Below are positions 44,006 to 53,332 of a stretch of DNA of 64,000 nucleotides, piece by piece. The DNA is taken from assembly GCF_051900535.1 (NCBI RefSeq), contig NZ_JBHZGI010000009.1:30985-94984 (forward strand), in the 5' to 3' direction. The stretch comes from Frateuria_A sp051900535 (GTDB lineage: Bacteria > Pseudomonadota > Gammaproteobacteria > Xanthomonadales > Rhodanobacteraceae). The first letter of the stretch is position 1, and each line of letters begins with the position of its first letter. The notes below the pieces were generated by a model. The model was not told the origin of the DNA. It did not search any database and saw only the letters and a list, made by a program, of their open reading frames with translations. The position numbers were made by a program, and so were the translations under genes.

Positions 44006-44446
44006 TCAAGCACGAACGACCCAGATGCCAACGAGCGCCGCGAGTGCCACCAAGACCAGAAATCCGTTGACGCTGACCAAGAGCCAAGGCGGTAGCCGGC
44101 GGATGTCGGGACGGGGCGGTGGTGCACCCGGATCAAGCTCCCGCCATACCCCTGCAAGGAAACAGAAGCCGCTGAAAAGGATCAGCACCGAACCCGTCGC
44201 GCTGGCCAGCCACGGATCCACGACGTCTTTCAGCAGGGCCTTGGCGCCGACACCCGCAGCCAGTGCCGAGAGTCCGGTCCGGACCCACGCCGCGTAGGCC
44301 CTCTCGGCGGCGAATATCGTGCGGTCCGCTGCGAGTTCCGTCCGGCGATCCGCACTGTCGGTCTGCTGGACCGCACTGTCCTTCAACTTGATCGCGCTCT
44401 CGGCGAGCCTGGCAGGCGCGCTGTCTTTTTCCCGGGTGCCTCTCAT
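44006..44446 (-). CDS. DUF202 (YidH-like) inner membrane protein
   Basis: A 146-residue protein. RTELAADRTIFAAERAYAAWVRTGLSALAAGVG is the DUF202 signature, followed by two more membrane helices (WLASATGSVLILFSGFCFLAGVW, WLLVSVNGFLVLVALAALVGIWVV). Family role is unknown. The first 35 residues are charged and may be cytoplasmic. GAGGAA precedes the ATG. Confidence 0.85.
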   Translation of the reverse strand: MRGTREKDSAPARLAESAIKLKDSAVQQTDSADRRTELAADRTIFAAERAYAAWVRTGLSALAAGVGAKALLKDVVDPWLASATGSVLILFSGFCFLAGVWRELDPGAPPPRPDIRRLPPWLLVSVNGFLVLVALAALVGIWVVRA

Positions 44447-44824
44447 GTCACGTTCCTCGCCTGATGCACTGACCGGGAATGCGTTTCCCGGGACCAGGAA
44501 GGGGACCCTATGCCGTCATGGCGCTTGGTCATGTGAGACCGCAAGAGGGTGCCCCTCCACCGCTCCGAACAGAAGATTCCGATTCCGCTAATCGTCGGTT
44601 GGCAGAAAGGGCCCTGAACCTCTTGCTCGAAAGGCGCGCCTATCGGCGCGGACCGCTCAGCGACCTGCTCCGGAACGAATGCAAGACGCTCACAAAAGCT
44701 GAAGCACCATTTCGCGCCGCAAGAACTTGCGTGGCGATCGAGCCCAGCAGAAGAGCCGCATTCAGGGGGCCGGACCCAGACCGCACGAACCGAATCAGGG
44801 GACTACCGTCTGGGAGGTTCACCC
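44447..44824. other. Divergent intergenic region, no gene recognised
   Basis: About 380 bp between the DUF202 gene and the beta-propeller gene. Open frames exist but show no protein-like features. No operator or RNA structure is evident. Confidence 0.4.
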
Positions 44825-45904
44825 ATGAAAACCCACAAGCTTGCCGGTTCGGTGTTCGCCCTCCTGCTCACTGCCCTGGGCGCCTCATCCGCTGTCGCAC
44901 AGACCAACACCGCCGCGATCCTTTTCACGCGGGTCTTCTATGAACCCGTCACCGACACCTTCCGCATGGAACTGGGCCGCGTGAAGCCATCCGGGGAAGA
45001 CGTGGTACGGCTCGCCCCGTTCACCTATGGAGTCGAGAACTTTGACCCCGCATGGTCGCCCGCCGGCGCCGCCGTCGTGTACACGGCGACCGAACCCAAC
45101 GTCGGCCGTCCGGCACAGTTGTATGTGGTCAACCGGCAGGGCGGCAACCTGCGCAAGATCACCACCGGGCCCGGCAGGCACAGAGGCGCCTCCTGGGGTC
45201 CCAACGGGATCATCGCCTTCATCACGGACGACAACCGGCCATCCCATTACTGCCTGGGCACCGTCCGCCCCGATGGCACGCAGCAGCGCATCCTGTTCTG
45301 TCCGCCGCGTCCGACGGGCGCGACCGACGATTACATGTTGCTGTCGCGGCCCCAATGGTCGCCGAGCGGCAATAGCGTCTACGTCGTGGCCGACACTGAC
45401 GAGGGCGTGGACGGTAGCAGGTCGTTTTCGAATACCTACCGGGTCAACGTTTCCACCGGCGCAGTAGTGAAGATCGCCGGACGGGTGATCCCTGGGAGCA
45501 TTCGGCATCTGACGATCGCTCCGGATGGCAAGCATGGCGTTTACGAAGGCGACCCGTTGCAGGTGATCGACTTCGCCACCGGCACTTTGCGACCGCTGCC
45601 GACCTACGGTTTCTCGCCGCTGTATTCCAGGGACGGCCGCAAGATTGCCTTCTCCAGATCGGATGATGGTTACCTTCACGTCTACGTGGTGCACACCGAC
45701 GGAAGCCACCTGCACCCGATCCAGGTCAACCCGGACCCCGAAGCCGACTACGAACCATTCGACTGGTCTTTCGATGGCACCCGCGTGCTGGTGACCAAGC
45801 AGAAAGCGGGAGAAGCGCATGTGCAGATCATTGACCTGCGCAACTACACGGTGACGCGCGTCATCCACGGCGGGGCGGGCCTCGGCGCGTGGTTCCATCC
45901 GTAA
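44825..45904 (+). CDS. Exported beta-propeller (PD40/TolB-like) protein, copy 1
   Basis: A 359-residue protein with a signal peptide (1-25, AVAQ end). Repeated DPAWSPAG, ASWGPNG, PQWSPSG, PLYSRDG and DWSFDG turns mark a six-bladed TolB/WD40-like propeller. It is not the Tol-Pal TolB. Periplasmic or secreted; ligand unknown. A related exported propeller lies at 53333-54625 and shares only this architecture. GGGAGG precedes the ATG. Confidence 0.8.
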   Translation: MKTHKLAGSVFALLLTALGASSAVAQTNTAAILFTRVFYEPVTDTFRMELGRVKPSGEDVVRLAPFTYGVENFDPAWSPAGAAVVYTATEPNVGRPAQLYVVNRQGGNLRKITTGPGRHRGASWGPNGIIAFITDDNRPSHYCLGTVRPDGTQQRILFCPPRPTGATDDYMLLSRPQWSPSGNSVYVVADTDEGVDGSRSFSNTYRVNVSTGAVVKIAGRVIPGSIRHLTIAPDGKHGVYEGDPLQVIDFATGTLRPLPTYGFSPLYSRDGRKIAFSRSDDGYLHVYVVHTDGSHLHPIQVNPDPEADYEPFDWSFDGTRVLVTKQKAGEAHVQIIDLRNYTVTRVIHGGAGLGAWFHP

Positions 45905-45925
45905 GAGTGCAAAAAAATTTCGAGT

Positions 45926-45952
45926 CAGAGTGGACTTTCAAAGTCCACTCTG
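45926..45952. repeat. REP-like perfect palindrome between convergent genes
   Basis: AGAGTGGACTTT and AAAGTCCACTCT (45927-45938 and 45940-45951) form 12-bp arms separated by one base; with C/G this extends to 45926-45952. The plus strand has T5 downstream, the minus strand T7, so it can act as a bidirectional terminator for the genes ending at 45904 and 45964. The GTCAGAG start is like the motif at 62944-62976. Confidence 0.75.
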
Positions 45953-45963
45953 GTGCCGGTTTT

Positions 45964-48615
45964 TCACATCGGCGTCGCCGATGCCCTTGTGGCTTCGCAA
46001 GTTTCGGCAGGGAGAGACCTACCACCTTGCATCAGCGACCATTCCGCGCGCAGGCAGCGCGCCTTCACACGCATCGGAATCGGGCCGGGATCTTCGCGCG
46101 CCAGCCCCTTGTCGAGGACGCGGAATAACTCATCACCGGCCGCGCGGTCGCCCAGCGCCATCGCGACGCGGATCCAGCGCAAGGTGCGCTCCGCGATGCG
46201 GTCGCGCGGGTGGTCGAACACGACCGCGCGGTCGCGCAGCGCCGCTTTCAGCCGGGCGTGCGCCTGTTCGCGCATGCCGTCCCCCGCCTCGGCCCAGGCC
46301 AGGTTCGCCTCCGCCAGCAGGCGCAGCGGATGATTCGGCCTGAGCGTGTCGCGCCAGGCGTCGAGGAGCGCCTGTTGCATCGCCCTGGCCTCATGCCAGC
46401 GGCCCTGGCGCAGGCGGATCTCGGCGCGCCAGATATTGGGCATCTGCGCCTCCACCCCGCCCTCGCCCTGCGTGTGGGCGAACGCCTCGCGTGCGGCGAG
46501 CAGGGTCGTCTCCGCGCGTGCATAGTCGCCGGTTTCCACCATCACGCTGCCGAGCGAGTTGTAGGCCCATCCCAACCACGTGCTCTCCGACCCGGCCTTC
46601 CGGTACAGCGCCAGCAGCGCCTCGAAATGCTGGCGCGCCTCGTCGAATCGCCCGCTGTTGCGCGCGCCGAGCCCGAGTGCCCAGCGCAGTTCGCCAAGGT
46701 ATTTGTTGTTTCCGGCGAACGCCGATTGGGCCAGCAGCGGCTGCAGCAGCGCGTGCGCGTCGGCGTAGTGGCCTTGCTCGGTGCGCAGCTGGCCCAGCTT
46801 GAGCGAGGCGAGCGGCAGGTCCGACCCCGTGCGGCGGGCGCGCTTCCACGCCGCCATGCACGCCTCCTCGGCGCGCGCGAAATCGCTGGCGATGCGGTGG
46901 ACGTCGCACAGCGCCGTCTCCACGCGGATCAGCGCCTCCTCGTCGTTGCCGGCGTCCCGATAGAGCGCACGCGCGCGTTCCAGTTCGTCGATGGCCGCGG
47001 CGTGCTGGTCGCGCGCGAACAGCACCGTCCCGACCATCGCATGGACCGCCGCCGCTGACGCCGGATCGTCGCCCAGGCGCTGGTCGACGTGGCTCGCTGC
47101 GCGTTGCACGGCCGCCAGCAGCGTGATGTCGGGCGCCGCGTCATCGCCGCCGTAGGCATCGCCCTGCCCCAGGATGTCGTGGTTGACGAAGGCGAGCACG
47201 GCCCGGTGCTGGCGGGCCTGGTTCTCCGCTTCGCGCAGTGCGCTCTCGGCCCGGAAGTACATCGCCAAGGCGCCCACCAGCCCGATGCCGGCGGCGACCG
47301 CCGCGGTCAGCCACAGCCGCCGCCGGCTGCGTTCGTGCTGCAGTGCCTGCTCGCGGCGAGCCGCCATCGCGCGTGCGTGGTCTTCCTGGTCGCGCAGCCC
47401 GCGTCGCGATTCCAGCGTGCGAAGGCGCTCCGCCAGCGCGCGCGCATCGAGTTGCCGCCGTTCCGGGTTCGACGCGGCGGCCAGCGCGATGTCCTCGTGC
47501 AGCAGCGAATTCTCGACGTCGCTTTCCCAGCCCGGCGCCAGCGGCCGCCGCAGGTTTCCCACGACCATCTGGTACAGCAGCACGCCCAGCGCGAACACGT
47601 CGCTGCGCACCGTGGGTTCCTCGCCCGCGATGACTTCGGGCGCCAGATACATGAGGCTGCCGGCGCGCGCCTCGCCGCTGCCCAGAAGCGTAAGGGTCAG
47701 TCCAAGTTCGGCCAGGCGCGGCGACAGTGCCGCTTCGCCCGCGCCCAGGTCGGACAGCACCATGCGATGGCGGCCGTCCGCGTCGCGGCACGGATAGAGG
47801 TTTTCGGGCTTGAGGTCCTTGTGGATCACGCCGATCTCGTGCAGCCCGGCCACGGTCTCGCAAAGGCTGGCGCACAGCTCCAGGCGCGTGGCCATGTCCA
47901 GTTGCGCCAGGCCACCCTGCGCAGCCGCCCAGTCGGCCAGGTTGCCGTGGGGGAAGTACGGCAACTCGACGAAGAACGGCGGCTGGCGAAGGTTCCAGTC
48001 CACCACCAGCGCGACGTCGGGCAGGTCCGCCTTGACCGCGCGGATATAGCGGGTCAGCGTGATTTCGCGCTTGAGGCCGTGCACGCCGGCTTCGCCGTTG
48101 GCGAACTTGAACGCGTGCGCATCGCCCGAGGGCGAGCGGGCGAGAAAGGTCACGCCGGAACTCCCCACGCCCAGCCGGTGCTCGAGCCGCCAGCCGGACC
48201 GGTGCGGCACCGGGTCGCCCTCGCGCAGCCGCATCGCCTCGTCCGGATGCGCCACGAGCGGAGCGCTGGACGGTTGCAATCGCACCGTTGCCGCCAGGCG
48301 ATAGCCATAACCGTGGACGACGCGGATCGCCTCGCCGTCTGCGGCCAGTGCCTGGCGCAGCCGGCTGACCGCCTTGGCCAGCGAGTTTTCCGAGACGACG
48401 CGGCCCGGCCAGCCGACCTCCAGCAACTCGTCCTTGGTGACGATCTCGCCGGCATGGCGAAGCAGGGCCAGCAGCACGTCATAGCTGCTGCGGTCCAGCG
48501 GGACCGGCTCGCCGGCGACGTGGAGCTGCGCCGTCGCCTCGTCCAGCACGACCCGGCCGAACCGCCAGGTGCCGGTCCGCAGTCGCCCGTCCGGCGCACC
48601 CGCCGCCTCTTCCAT
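45964..48615 (-). CDS. Fusion regulator: OmpR-type DNA-binding domain, Ser/Thr kinase, membrane anchor, TPR
   Basis: An 883-residue protein. Residues 17-112 form an OmpR/CadC-type winged helix (DRSSYDVLLALLRHAGEIVTKDELL, VSRLRQAL, VVHGYGYRL). Residues 141-400 are a Hanks-type kinase with GVGSSG loop (149-154), K170, HKDLKPEN (265-272), DLG (289-291) in place of DFG, and APE (325-327). A membrane segment (434-453) is followed by about ten TPR-like repeats (from about 500 to the end), which would face the periplasm. It probably both binds DNA and phosphorylates. It faces the adhesin operon across a phased direct repeat. Confidence 0.85.
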   Translation of the reverse strand: MEEAAGAPDGRLRTGTWRFGRVVLDEATAQLHVAGEPVPLDRSSYDVLLALLRHAGEIVTKDELLEVGWPGRVVSENSLAKAVSRLRQALAADGEAIRVVHGYGYRLAATVRLQPSSAPLVAHPDEAMRLREGDPVPHRSGWRLEHRLGVGSSGVTFLARSPSGDAHAFKFANGEAGVHGLKREITLTRYIRAVKADLPDVALVVDWNLRQPPFFVELPYFPHGNLADWAAAQGGLAQLDMATRLELCASLCETVAGLHEIGVIHKDLKPENLYPCRDADGRHRMVLSDLGAGEAALSPRLAELGLTLTLLGSGEARAGSLMYLAPEVIAGEEPTVRSDVFALGVLLYQMVVGNLRRPLAPGWESDVENSLLHEDIALAAASNPERRQLDARALAERLRTLESRRGLRDQEDHARAMAARREQALQHERSRRRLWLTAAVAAGIGLVGALAMYFRAESALREAENQARQHRAVLAFVNHDILGQGDAYGGDDAAPDITLLAAVQRAASHVDQRLGDDPASAAAVHAMVGTVLFARDQHAAAIDELERARALYRDAGNDEEALIRVETALCDVHRIASDFARAEEACMAAWKRARRTGSDLPLASLKLGQLRTEQGHYADAHALLQPLLAQSAFAGNNKYLGELRWALGLGARNSGRFDEARQHFEALLALYRKAGSESTWLGWAYNSLGSVMVETGDYARAETTLLAAREAFAHTQGEGGVEAQMPNIWRAEIRLRQGRWHEARAMQQALLDAWRDTLRPNHPLRLLAEANLAWAEAGDGMREQAHARLKAALRDRAVVFDHPRDRIAERTLRWIRVAMALGDRAAGDELFRVLDKGLAREDPGPIPMRVKARCLRAEWSLMQGGRSLPAETCEATRASATPM

Positions 48616-48682
48616 CCCCGCTTCCCCCGATGCCCCCGATCGGCCGCCAGCTTCAGGCAGTAACCGCCGACCGGCAAGCGGT

Positions 48683-48700
48683 TTTCAGAAGGTTTCAGAA
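48683..48700. promoter_or_regulatory. Tandem TTTCAGAA direct repeat, candidate regulator operator
   Basis: TTTCAGAA occurs at 48683-48690 and again at 48693-48700, a period of exactly 10 bp. OmpR/PhoB-type winged helices bind phased direct repeats of about this period. It lies in the 189-bp gap between the kinase-regulator start and the adhesin operon start. Confidence 0.55.
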
Positions 48701-48804
48701 CTTTTCCCTGCCGAGGAAAGACCCGCAGCGGACAGGAATGGCCCACTTCGGCCCACGTGGCGGGTCCTGCTCGCGGCGAACTGCGCGACGTAAGGGGGGC
48801 GCTG

Positions 48805-49458
48805 GTGTTCCAGGAGATCGACGGGCAAGGCAACAACCCACCGCCGCGTTTGCCGGAACTGCTCCGGCGGGCGCAACGGGACCAGGCCGAGCGCATGGAG
48901 CAGATCGCCGCGAAAGCCGGGTTCGGGCGCCAGGCCTATCGGGACTGGCTGGCCCTGGAGGCCGATCTCGACAGCCTTTGCGCGGAAGCGATGGATGCGC
49001 TGGCCGGCTGGCACGCCAGCGAACCTGGCCTCCTCGCCACCGCGCAGGCATGGGCGGTCGAATTGCGCGGGATGGCCTGGCTGGCCGCCGTCGACCTGCG
49101 CGCGATCGGTGAAGCGCCCTCGCCACCGCCGCCGCTGCTGGAGAAATGGCGCCGTTTCCTCGCCGTCGCCAGCGGATCGCAGCGCGCAGGCGAAGCCCTC
49201 GGCGCCATCGCCCTGCATTCGCGCTTGTTCTCCGGAGTGACGGACACGGCGCTGGCGGCCTGGCTCGCCCTGCCGTTTGCACGACCCGCTTCGCACTATC
49301 TCACGCGTCGCCGGCAGCCCGAGGCAGCCGCCGTGCAAGCCGCCCGCGACCGCCTGCTCGACGCCTATGCCAGCGCCGCTCTGGCCGCCGGCGCGCAACG
49401 CGCGGCGGTCTGGGCGCTCGACGCATTCGCCGCCACCCGATCACAGCCCCGCGGCTGA
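48805..49458 (+). CDS. Helical protein of unknown function, first gene of the adhesin operon
   Basis: A 217-residue protein with GTG start; AGGGGGG lies 7 nt upstream. It is rich in Ala, Leu and Arg and looks all-helical (RAQRDQAERMEQIAAKAGFGRQAYRDWLALEADLDSLCAEAMDALAGW). No signal peptide or membrane segment. It precedes the adhesin gene by 45 nt on the same strand. It might be a regulator or an assembly helper; no family is recognised. Confidence 0.62.
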   Translation: MFQEIDGQGNNPPPRLPELLRRAQRDQAERMEQIAAKAGFGRQAYRDWLALEADLDSLCAEAMDALAGWHASEPGLLATAQAWAVELRGMAWLAAVDLRAIGEAPSPPPPLLEKWRRFLAVASGSQRAGEALGAIALHSRLFSGVTDTALAAWLALPFARPASHYLTRRRQPEAAAVQAARDRLLDAYASAALAAGAQRAAVWALDAFAATRSQPRG

Positions 49459-49503
49459 GCCGCCGCGGCGTTCTTCATGCAATACCAACCGCAGGGGAAG
49501 CAC

Positions 49504-52437
49504 ATGAAACACTCGAACCGAAACCGCGATCGCAACCGGATGCTGTCGCCGCTGGCGCTGGCCCTGCTCGCCGCGATGTCGGCGCCCGCCTGGGCTGCCG
49601 ATCCCTCCTGCGTGGACGCCAGCGGCAACGTGATCTCGCCCGCGCCGTCCACCAACCAGGGCGTGGAGGAAAACGAAACCGCCTCCGGCGGCGTCCTGGG
49701 ACAGAACGCGACCTGCAATCCGCAGGCGTCCGCCTACGGAATGTTCAACAACGCCAGCGCCGCCTACAGCAGCGCATTCGGTTACGGCAACGTGGCGAGG
49801 AACAGCTACGGCAGCGCGTTCGGCTATGGGAACACGTCCGCCGGCCAGTACAGCAGCGCGTTCGGGTTCAACAACAACGCTCTGGGCATGTTCAGCAGCG
49901 CGCACGGCAACAACAGCCTCGCCAGCGCCGACTACAGCAGTGCGTTCGGCTTCAACAATACCGCCGGCGGCCAGCACGCCAACGCGTTCGGGGAAAACAA
50001 CAACGCCGCCGGCGGGAACAGCGTCGCCTTCGGCCGCAATAACACCGCGACCAACGGCAGCGACACGGCATTCGGCTTCAACAACACCGCCACCGGGTCG
50101 TTTAGCGGCGCGTTCGGCCTGGGCAATACCGCGAGCGGCCTGAACGGTACGGCTTTCGGCGGCGGCAACACGGCCAGCGGCGCGCAAGCCAGCGCGTTCG
50201 GTTACGCGAACACCGCCAGTGGCGCCAGCAGCGCCAGCGCGTTCGGTTATGCAAACACCGCCGGCGGCCTGCAAAGCAGCGCCTTCGGCTTCAACAACAC
50301 GTCGAGCGCGGAGGGCGCCCAGACGTTCGGTTGGCGCAATACCGCCTCGGCGGTCGGCAGCGTCGCCGTCGGCGTGCGCGCGGTCGCTTCGGGCCAGAAC
50401 AGTCAGGCGATCGGCAACTGGGTCGACGCGGACGGCAACGGCGTGGTCACCATCGACCTGGACCTCGATGGAGACGGCACGAACGAGAGCAGCTCCGAGG
50501 TCACGACCGCCTCCGCCAGCTTCGCCACCGCGATCGGCGTCGCGTCGCGCGCCTCGGGGCTGGGCTCCCTCGCGGCGGGCTACGCGAACGTCGCAAGCGG
50601 AAAGCAGGCGACCGCAGTCGGCTTGCTCAACACCGCTTCCGGCGACTACAGCAGCGTCTTCGGCAACAGCAATACCGCGTCGACGACCAACTCCGCGGCG
50701 ATGGGCACGGGCAACGTCGCCAGCGGCACCGAGTCGTTCGCGATCGGCGGCTTCAACGAGGCGTCCAATGCCGGCGCCACTGCCGTGGGCAGCATCAACG
50801 TCGCCAGCGGAAGCCGCAGTGTGTCGATCGGTCGCCTGAACATCGCCACGGGCGCGCGCAGCGTCGCGCTGGGAGAACTGGGTCTGGCCGGCGGGGATGG
50901 TGCCTTGGTGGTCGGCGGCTGGTACGACCGCGACGGCGACGGTGCGGTGACCCTGGACCTCGACCTGGACGGCGACGGCACGAACGAAGCCAGCAGCGAG
51001 GCCAGCGGCGCGACCGGCAAGTATTCCGTGGCGGTCGGCGGCGGCAACCTGGCCGCGGGCGACAGCAGCACCGCGATCGGCGTCGACAGCCGCGCGTTCA
51101 ACATCGGCAGCACCGCGATCGGGTTCGGCGCCGTGGCCGACCGCGACTACGCGGTCTCCGTCGGCCAGGCCGGCGCAGAGCACCAGATCATCCACCTTGC
51201 CGCGGGCACGGCGGATACCGATGCGGTCAACCTGTCGCAGTTGTTGCCGATGATGTCCGCGCTGGGCGGCGGCGCCAGCTATGCGGGCGGAACGTTCACC
51301 GCACCGACCTACGCCATCCAGGGAACCAGCTACAACAGCGTGGGCGCGGCGTTCGCGGCGGTCGATTCATGGATGACCACGTCCGGTGCAGGCATCGCCG
51401 GCGACAGCGCCTACCAGGTCGCCGTCAACAACGGCTTCGCCGGTACCGAAACCGAATGGCTGGCGTCGCTGGTCGGGCCGCAGGGACCGGCGGGTCCGAC
51501 CGGCACAACGGGCGCCACCGGCGCACAAGGGCCCGCGGGTGGTACCGGTGCCACGGGAGCGACTGGCGCTACCGGCGCCGAGGGACCGCAGGGCCCGGCG
51601 GGCGCCAGCGCCTACCAGGTCGCCGTCGCGGGCGGCTACACCGGTACCGAGGAGGAATGGCTGGCCAGCCTCGGCGGCAGCGGTGGATGCGGGACCCAGG
51701 CGATCGCCTGCGGCGACGGCGCGCAGGCATTGGCCGAGGGCGGCGTGGCGGTGGGTCGCAACGCGCAGGCGCAGAGCGAAGGCAGCGTAGCGATCGGCGA
51801 CGGCGCGATCGCGGCATCGTCGGTGGCGGTCGGTGCAGGCGCGCAGGCGCTGGGAACCAACACCACGGCGGTGGGCGACAACGCACTGGCTTCGGGCAAC
51901 TTCTCGGCGGCCTACGGCAACAACGCGCAGGCCACCGCCGACAACAGCGTCGCGCTGGGCAATGGCTCGGTGGCGGACGAAGCGAACACCGTGTCCGTCG
52001 GCGGATCCGGCAACGAGCGTCGCGTCACCCACGTGGCGGCCGGTACCGCGACCACCGACGCGGCGAACGTCGGACAGGTGGAGGCTGGCGACGCGGCCAC
52101 GCTGACCGCCTCCAAGGCCTATACCGACACCCGCTTCGCGGGCTGGACCGACGGCCTCGCGCAGTTCGAGCAGCAGATCCAGCGTCGCTTCGCGCAGACC
52201 GATGCACGCATCGACCGCACGGGCGCGATGAATGGTGCGATGGCCGCGGCGGCGATGAATACCGCCGGCCTTTCCGGAAGGAACCGGGTTGGCGTGGGTG
52301 TCGGCTCGCAGGGCGGCAGGCCCGCGCTCGCGGTGGGCTACCAGCACCTTGTCTCACCGAATGCCAGCGTGTCGCTCGGCGGCGCCTTCTCCGGCAGCGA
52401 GCGCAGCGTTTCCGCGGGCGCGGGCTTCAGCTGGTAG
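49504..52437 (+). CDS. Trimeric autotransporter adhesin (YadA/Hia-type) with collagen-like insert
   Basis: A 977-residue protein. A short signal peptide (about 1-31) leads to many YadA-head left-handed beta-roll repeats of the type SxAFGxxNTAxG. Two inserts with Asp-rich loops, DADGNGVVTIDLDLDGDGTNE and DRDGDGAVTLDLDLDGDGTNE (each split at 21), look calcium-binding. A collagen-like stretch of GxY triplets follows, flanked by two copies of SAYQVAV...GTExEWLASL. A C-terminal coiled coil and four-strand YadA anchor ending in Trp finish it. It would form a trimer on the outer membrane and mediate adhesion or autoaggregation. AGGGGAAG precedes the ATG. Confidence 0.92.
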   Translation: MKHSNRNRDRNRMLSPLALALLAAMSAPAWAADPSCVDASGNVISPAPSTNQGVEENETASGGVLGQNATCNPQASAYGMFNNASAAYSSAFGYGNVARNSYGSAFGYGNTSAGQYSSAFGFNNNALGMFSSAHGNNSLASADYSSAFGFNNTAGGQHANAFGENNNAAGGNSVAFGRNNTATNGSDTAFGFNNTATGSFSGAFGLGNTASGLNGTAFGGGNTASGAQASAFGYANTASGASSASAFGYANTAGGLQSSAFGFNNTSSAEGAQTFGWRNTASAVGSVAVGVRAVASGQNSQAIGNWVDADGNGVVTIDLDLDGDGTNESSSEVTTASASFATAIGVASRASGLGSLAAGYANVASGKQATAVGLLNTASGDYSSVFGNSNTASTTNSAAMGTGNVASGTESFAIGGFNEASNAGATAVGSINVASGSRSVSIGRLNIATGARSVALGELGLAGGDGALVVGGWYDRDGDGAVTLDLDLDGDGTNEASSEASGATGKYSVAVGGGNLAAGDSSTAIGVDSRAFNIGSTAIGFGAVADRDYAVSVGQAGAEHQIIHLAAGTADTDAVNLSQLLPMMSALGGGASYAGGTFTAPTYAIQGTSYNSVGAAFAAVDSWMTTSGAGIAGDSAYQVAVNNGFAGTETEWLASLVGPQGPAGPTGTTGATGAQGPAGGTGATGATGATGAEGPQGPAGASAYQVAVAGGYTGTEEEWLASLGGSGGCGTQAIACGDGAQALAEGGVAVGRNAQAQSEGSVAIGDGAIAASSVAVGAGAQALGTNTTAVGDNALASGNFSAAYGNNAQATADNSVALGNGSVADEANTVSVGGSGNERRVTHVAAGTATTDAANVGQVEAGDAATLTASKAYTDTRFAGWTDGLAQFEQQIQRRFAQTDARIDRTGAMNGAMAAAAMNTAGLSGRNRVGVGVGSQGGRPALAVGYQHLVSPNASVSLGGAFSGSERSVSAGAGFSW

Positions 52438-52447
52438 CAGCGAGCGT

Positions 52448-52473
52448 GATCGCCTGCCTCCGGGCAGGCGATC
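52448..52473 (+). terminator. Stem-loop after the adhesin gene
   Basis: GATCGCCTGCC-TCCG-GGCAGGCGATC is a perfect 11-bp stem with a 4-nt loop, 10 nt after the adhesin stop codon. It has no T-tract, so termination may be weak or Rho-assisted. Confidence 0.7.
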
Positions 52474-52668
52474 GACTGCCTCACGCGAGGGCCGATGATC
52501 GGCGCTTCGACTTAAGCGTTCCTCACGTCCAATCTCCTTCGGACGGGGAATTGGATTCCAACCCTCGGGGCTACTCAAAAGCGCGAGGACGTCGTGCGAG
52601 AAAGGGGCCAGACCGGCTCCACTTGCGCAATGCGGATAAGTCCACCGCTGCTTCTTTTCTGCAGCGAG

Positions 52669-53046
52669 TCACGCGCTGTTTACGTGAAGCACGTTGCCAT
52701 CCGGATCCTTGAACCAGATGGCAGCGAAGCCGCCCGACGTGTGGACGCCACGGTCGATTCGCATGCCCAACGCGGGATATTCCTCGAGCGTGACGCCCTT
52801 GGTACGAAGTGCCTCGGCGATGGCCTCCACATCGCCACCGCCGTTCCACGCAACGGCGTTGCCCGAACCTGGCCGCACGTTCTCGGAACGGTAGACCACA
52901 AGCCAGCTGTCGCCCGTGCGGTACCTCAGCACGCCCTCCATGCCCTCGTCGCCCAGTTCGAGGCCGAGGGTGCCGGTATAGAACGCGCGAGCGCGTTCCA
53001 GGTCGCTGACCGCCACGATAGCGTTCGACGTCTTGTGCCGGAGCAT
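52669..53046 (-). CDS. VOC-family (glyoxalase/bleomycin-resistance fold) protein
   Basis: A 125-residue protein. AIVAVSDLERARAFYTGTLGLEL is the typical VOC start, and GGFAAIWFKDPDGNVLHVN the typical end with a metal-site Glu or His position. These proteins isomerise, ring-cleave or bind small toxic molecules. AGAGGAG precedes the ATG. Function unresolved. Confidence 0.87.
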   Translation of the reverse strand: MLRHKTSNAIVAVSDLERARAFYTGTLGLELGDEGMEGVLRYRTGDSWLVVYRSENVRPGSGNAVAWNGGGDVEAIAEALRTKGVTLEEYPALGMRIDRGVHTSGGFAAIWFKDPDGNVLHVNSA

Positions 53047-53332
53047 GGTGCACTCCTCTCATCGCTGGGATGCCACAGCTCCCATAACGTTGCGCGCGTG
53101 CCTGTTACAGGGGTGTCACAACCGGACGGGGCAGGCTCACTCCGCTCGGTACGCAGCATCGAAATGGCCGCTATCGAGCGATGCCTGCGGGCAGCTTCCG
53201 CACGGCGTTTTTCACAGGCCACACGCAGATACGGGCCTAGGCTCCTATGTCCGGCGCAGGTGTAGGGGGCGCCGCGGTGCGCCGGTCGCCCGAACGAATG
53301 ACATGACGGCCGCAATGGCCCAGGAGAGTGTC

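Noticed and set aside
47089..48663. A 524-codon open frame opposite the kinase-regulator
   Set aside because: Antisense shadow of a gene with strong motifs; composition is Arg/Ala/His-rich without domains.
49700..51200. CRISPR-like repetition
   Set aside because: Repeats are the codons of YadA-head modules, with irregular spacing and no constant direct repeat.
50331..52712. A 793-codon frame inside the adhesin gene
   Set aside because: Same strand, other frame; extreme Arg content caused by the repeats of the adhesin.
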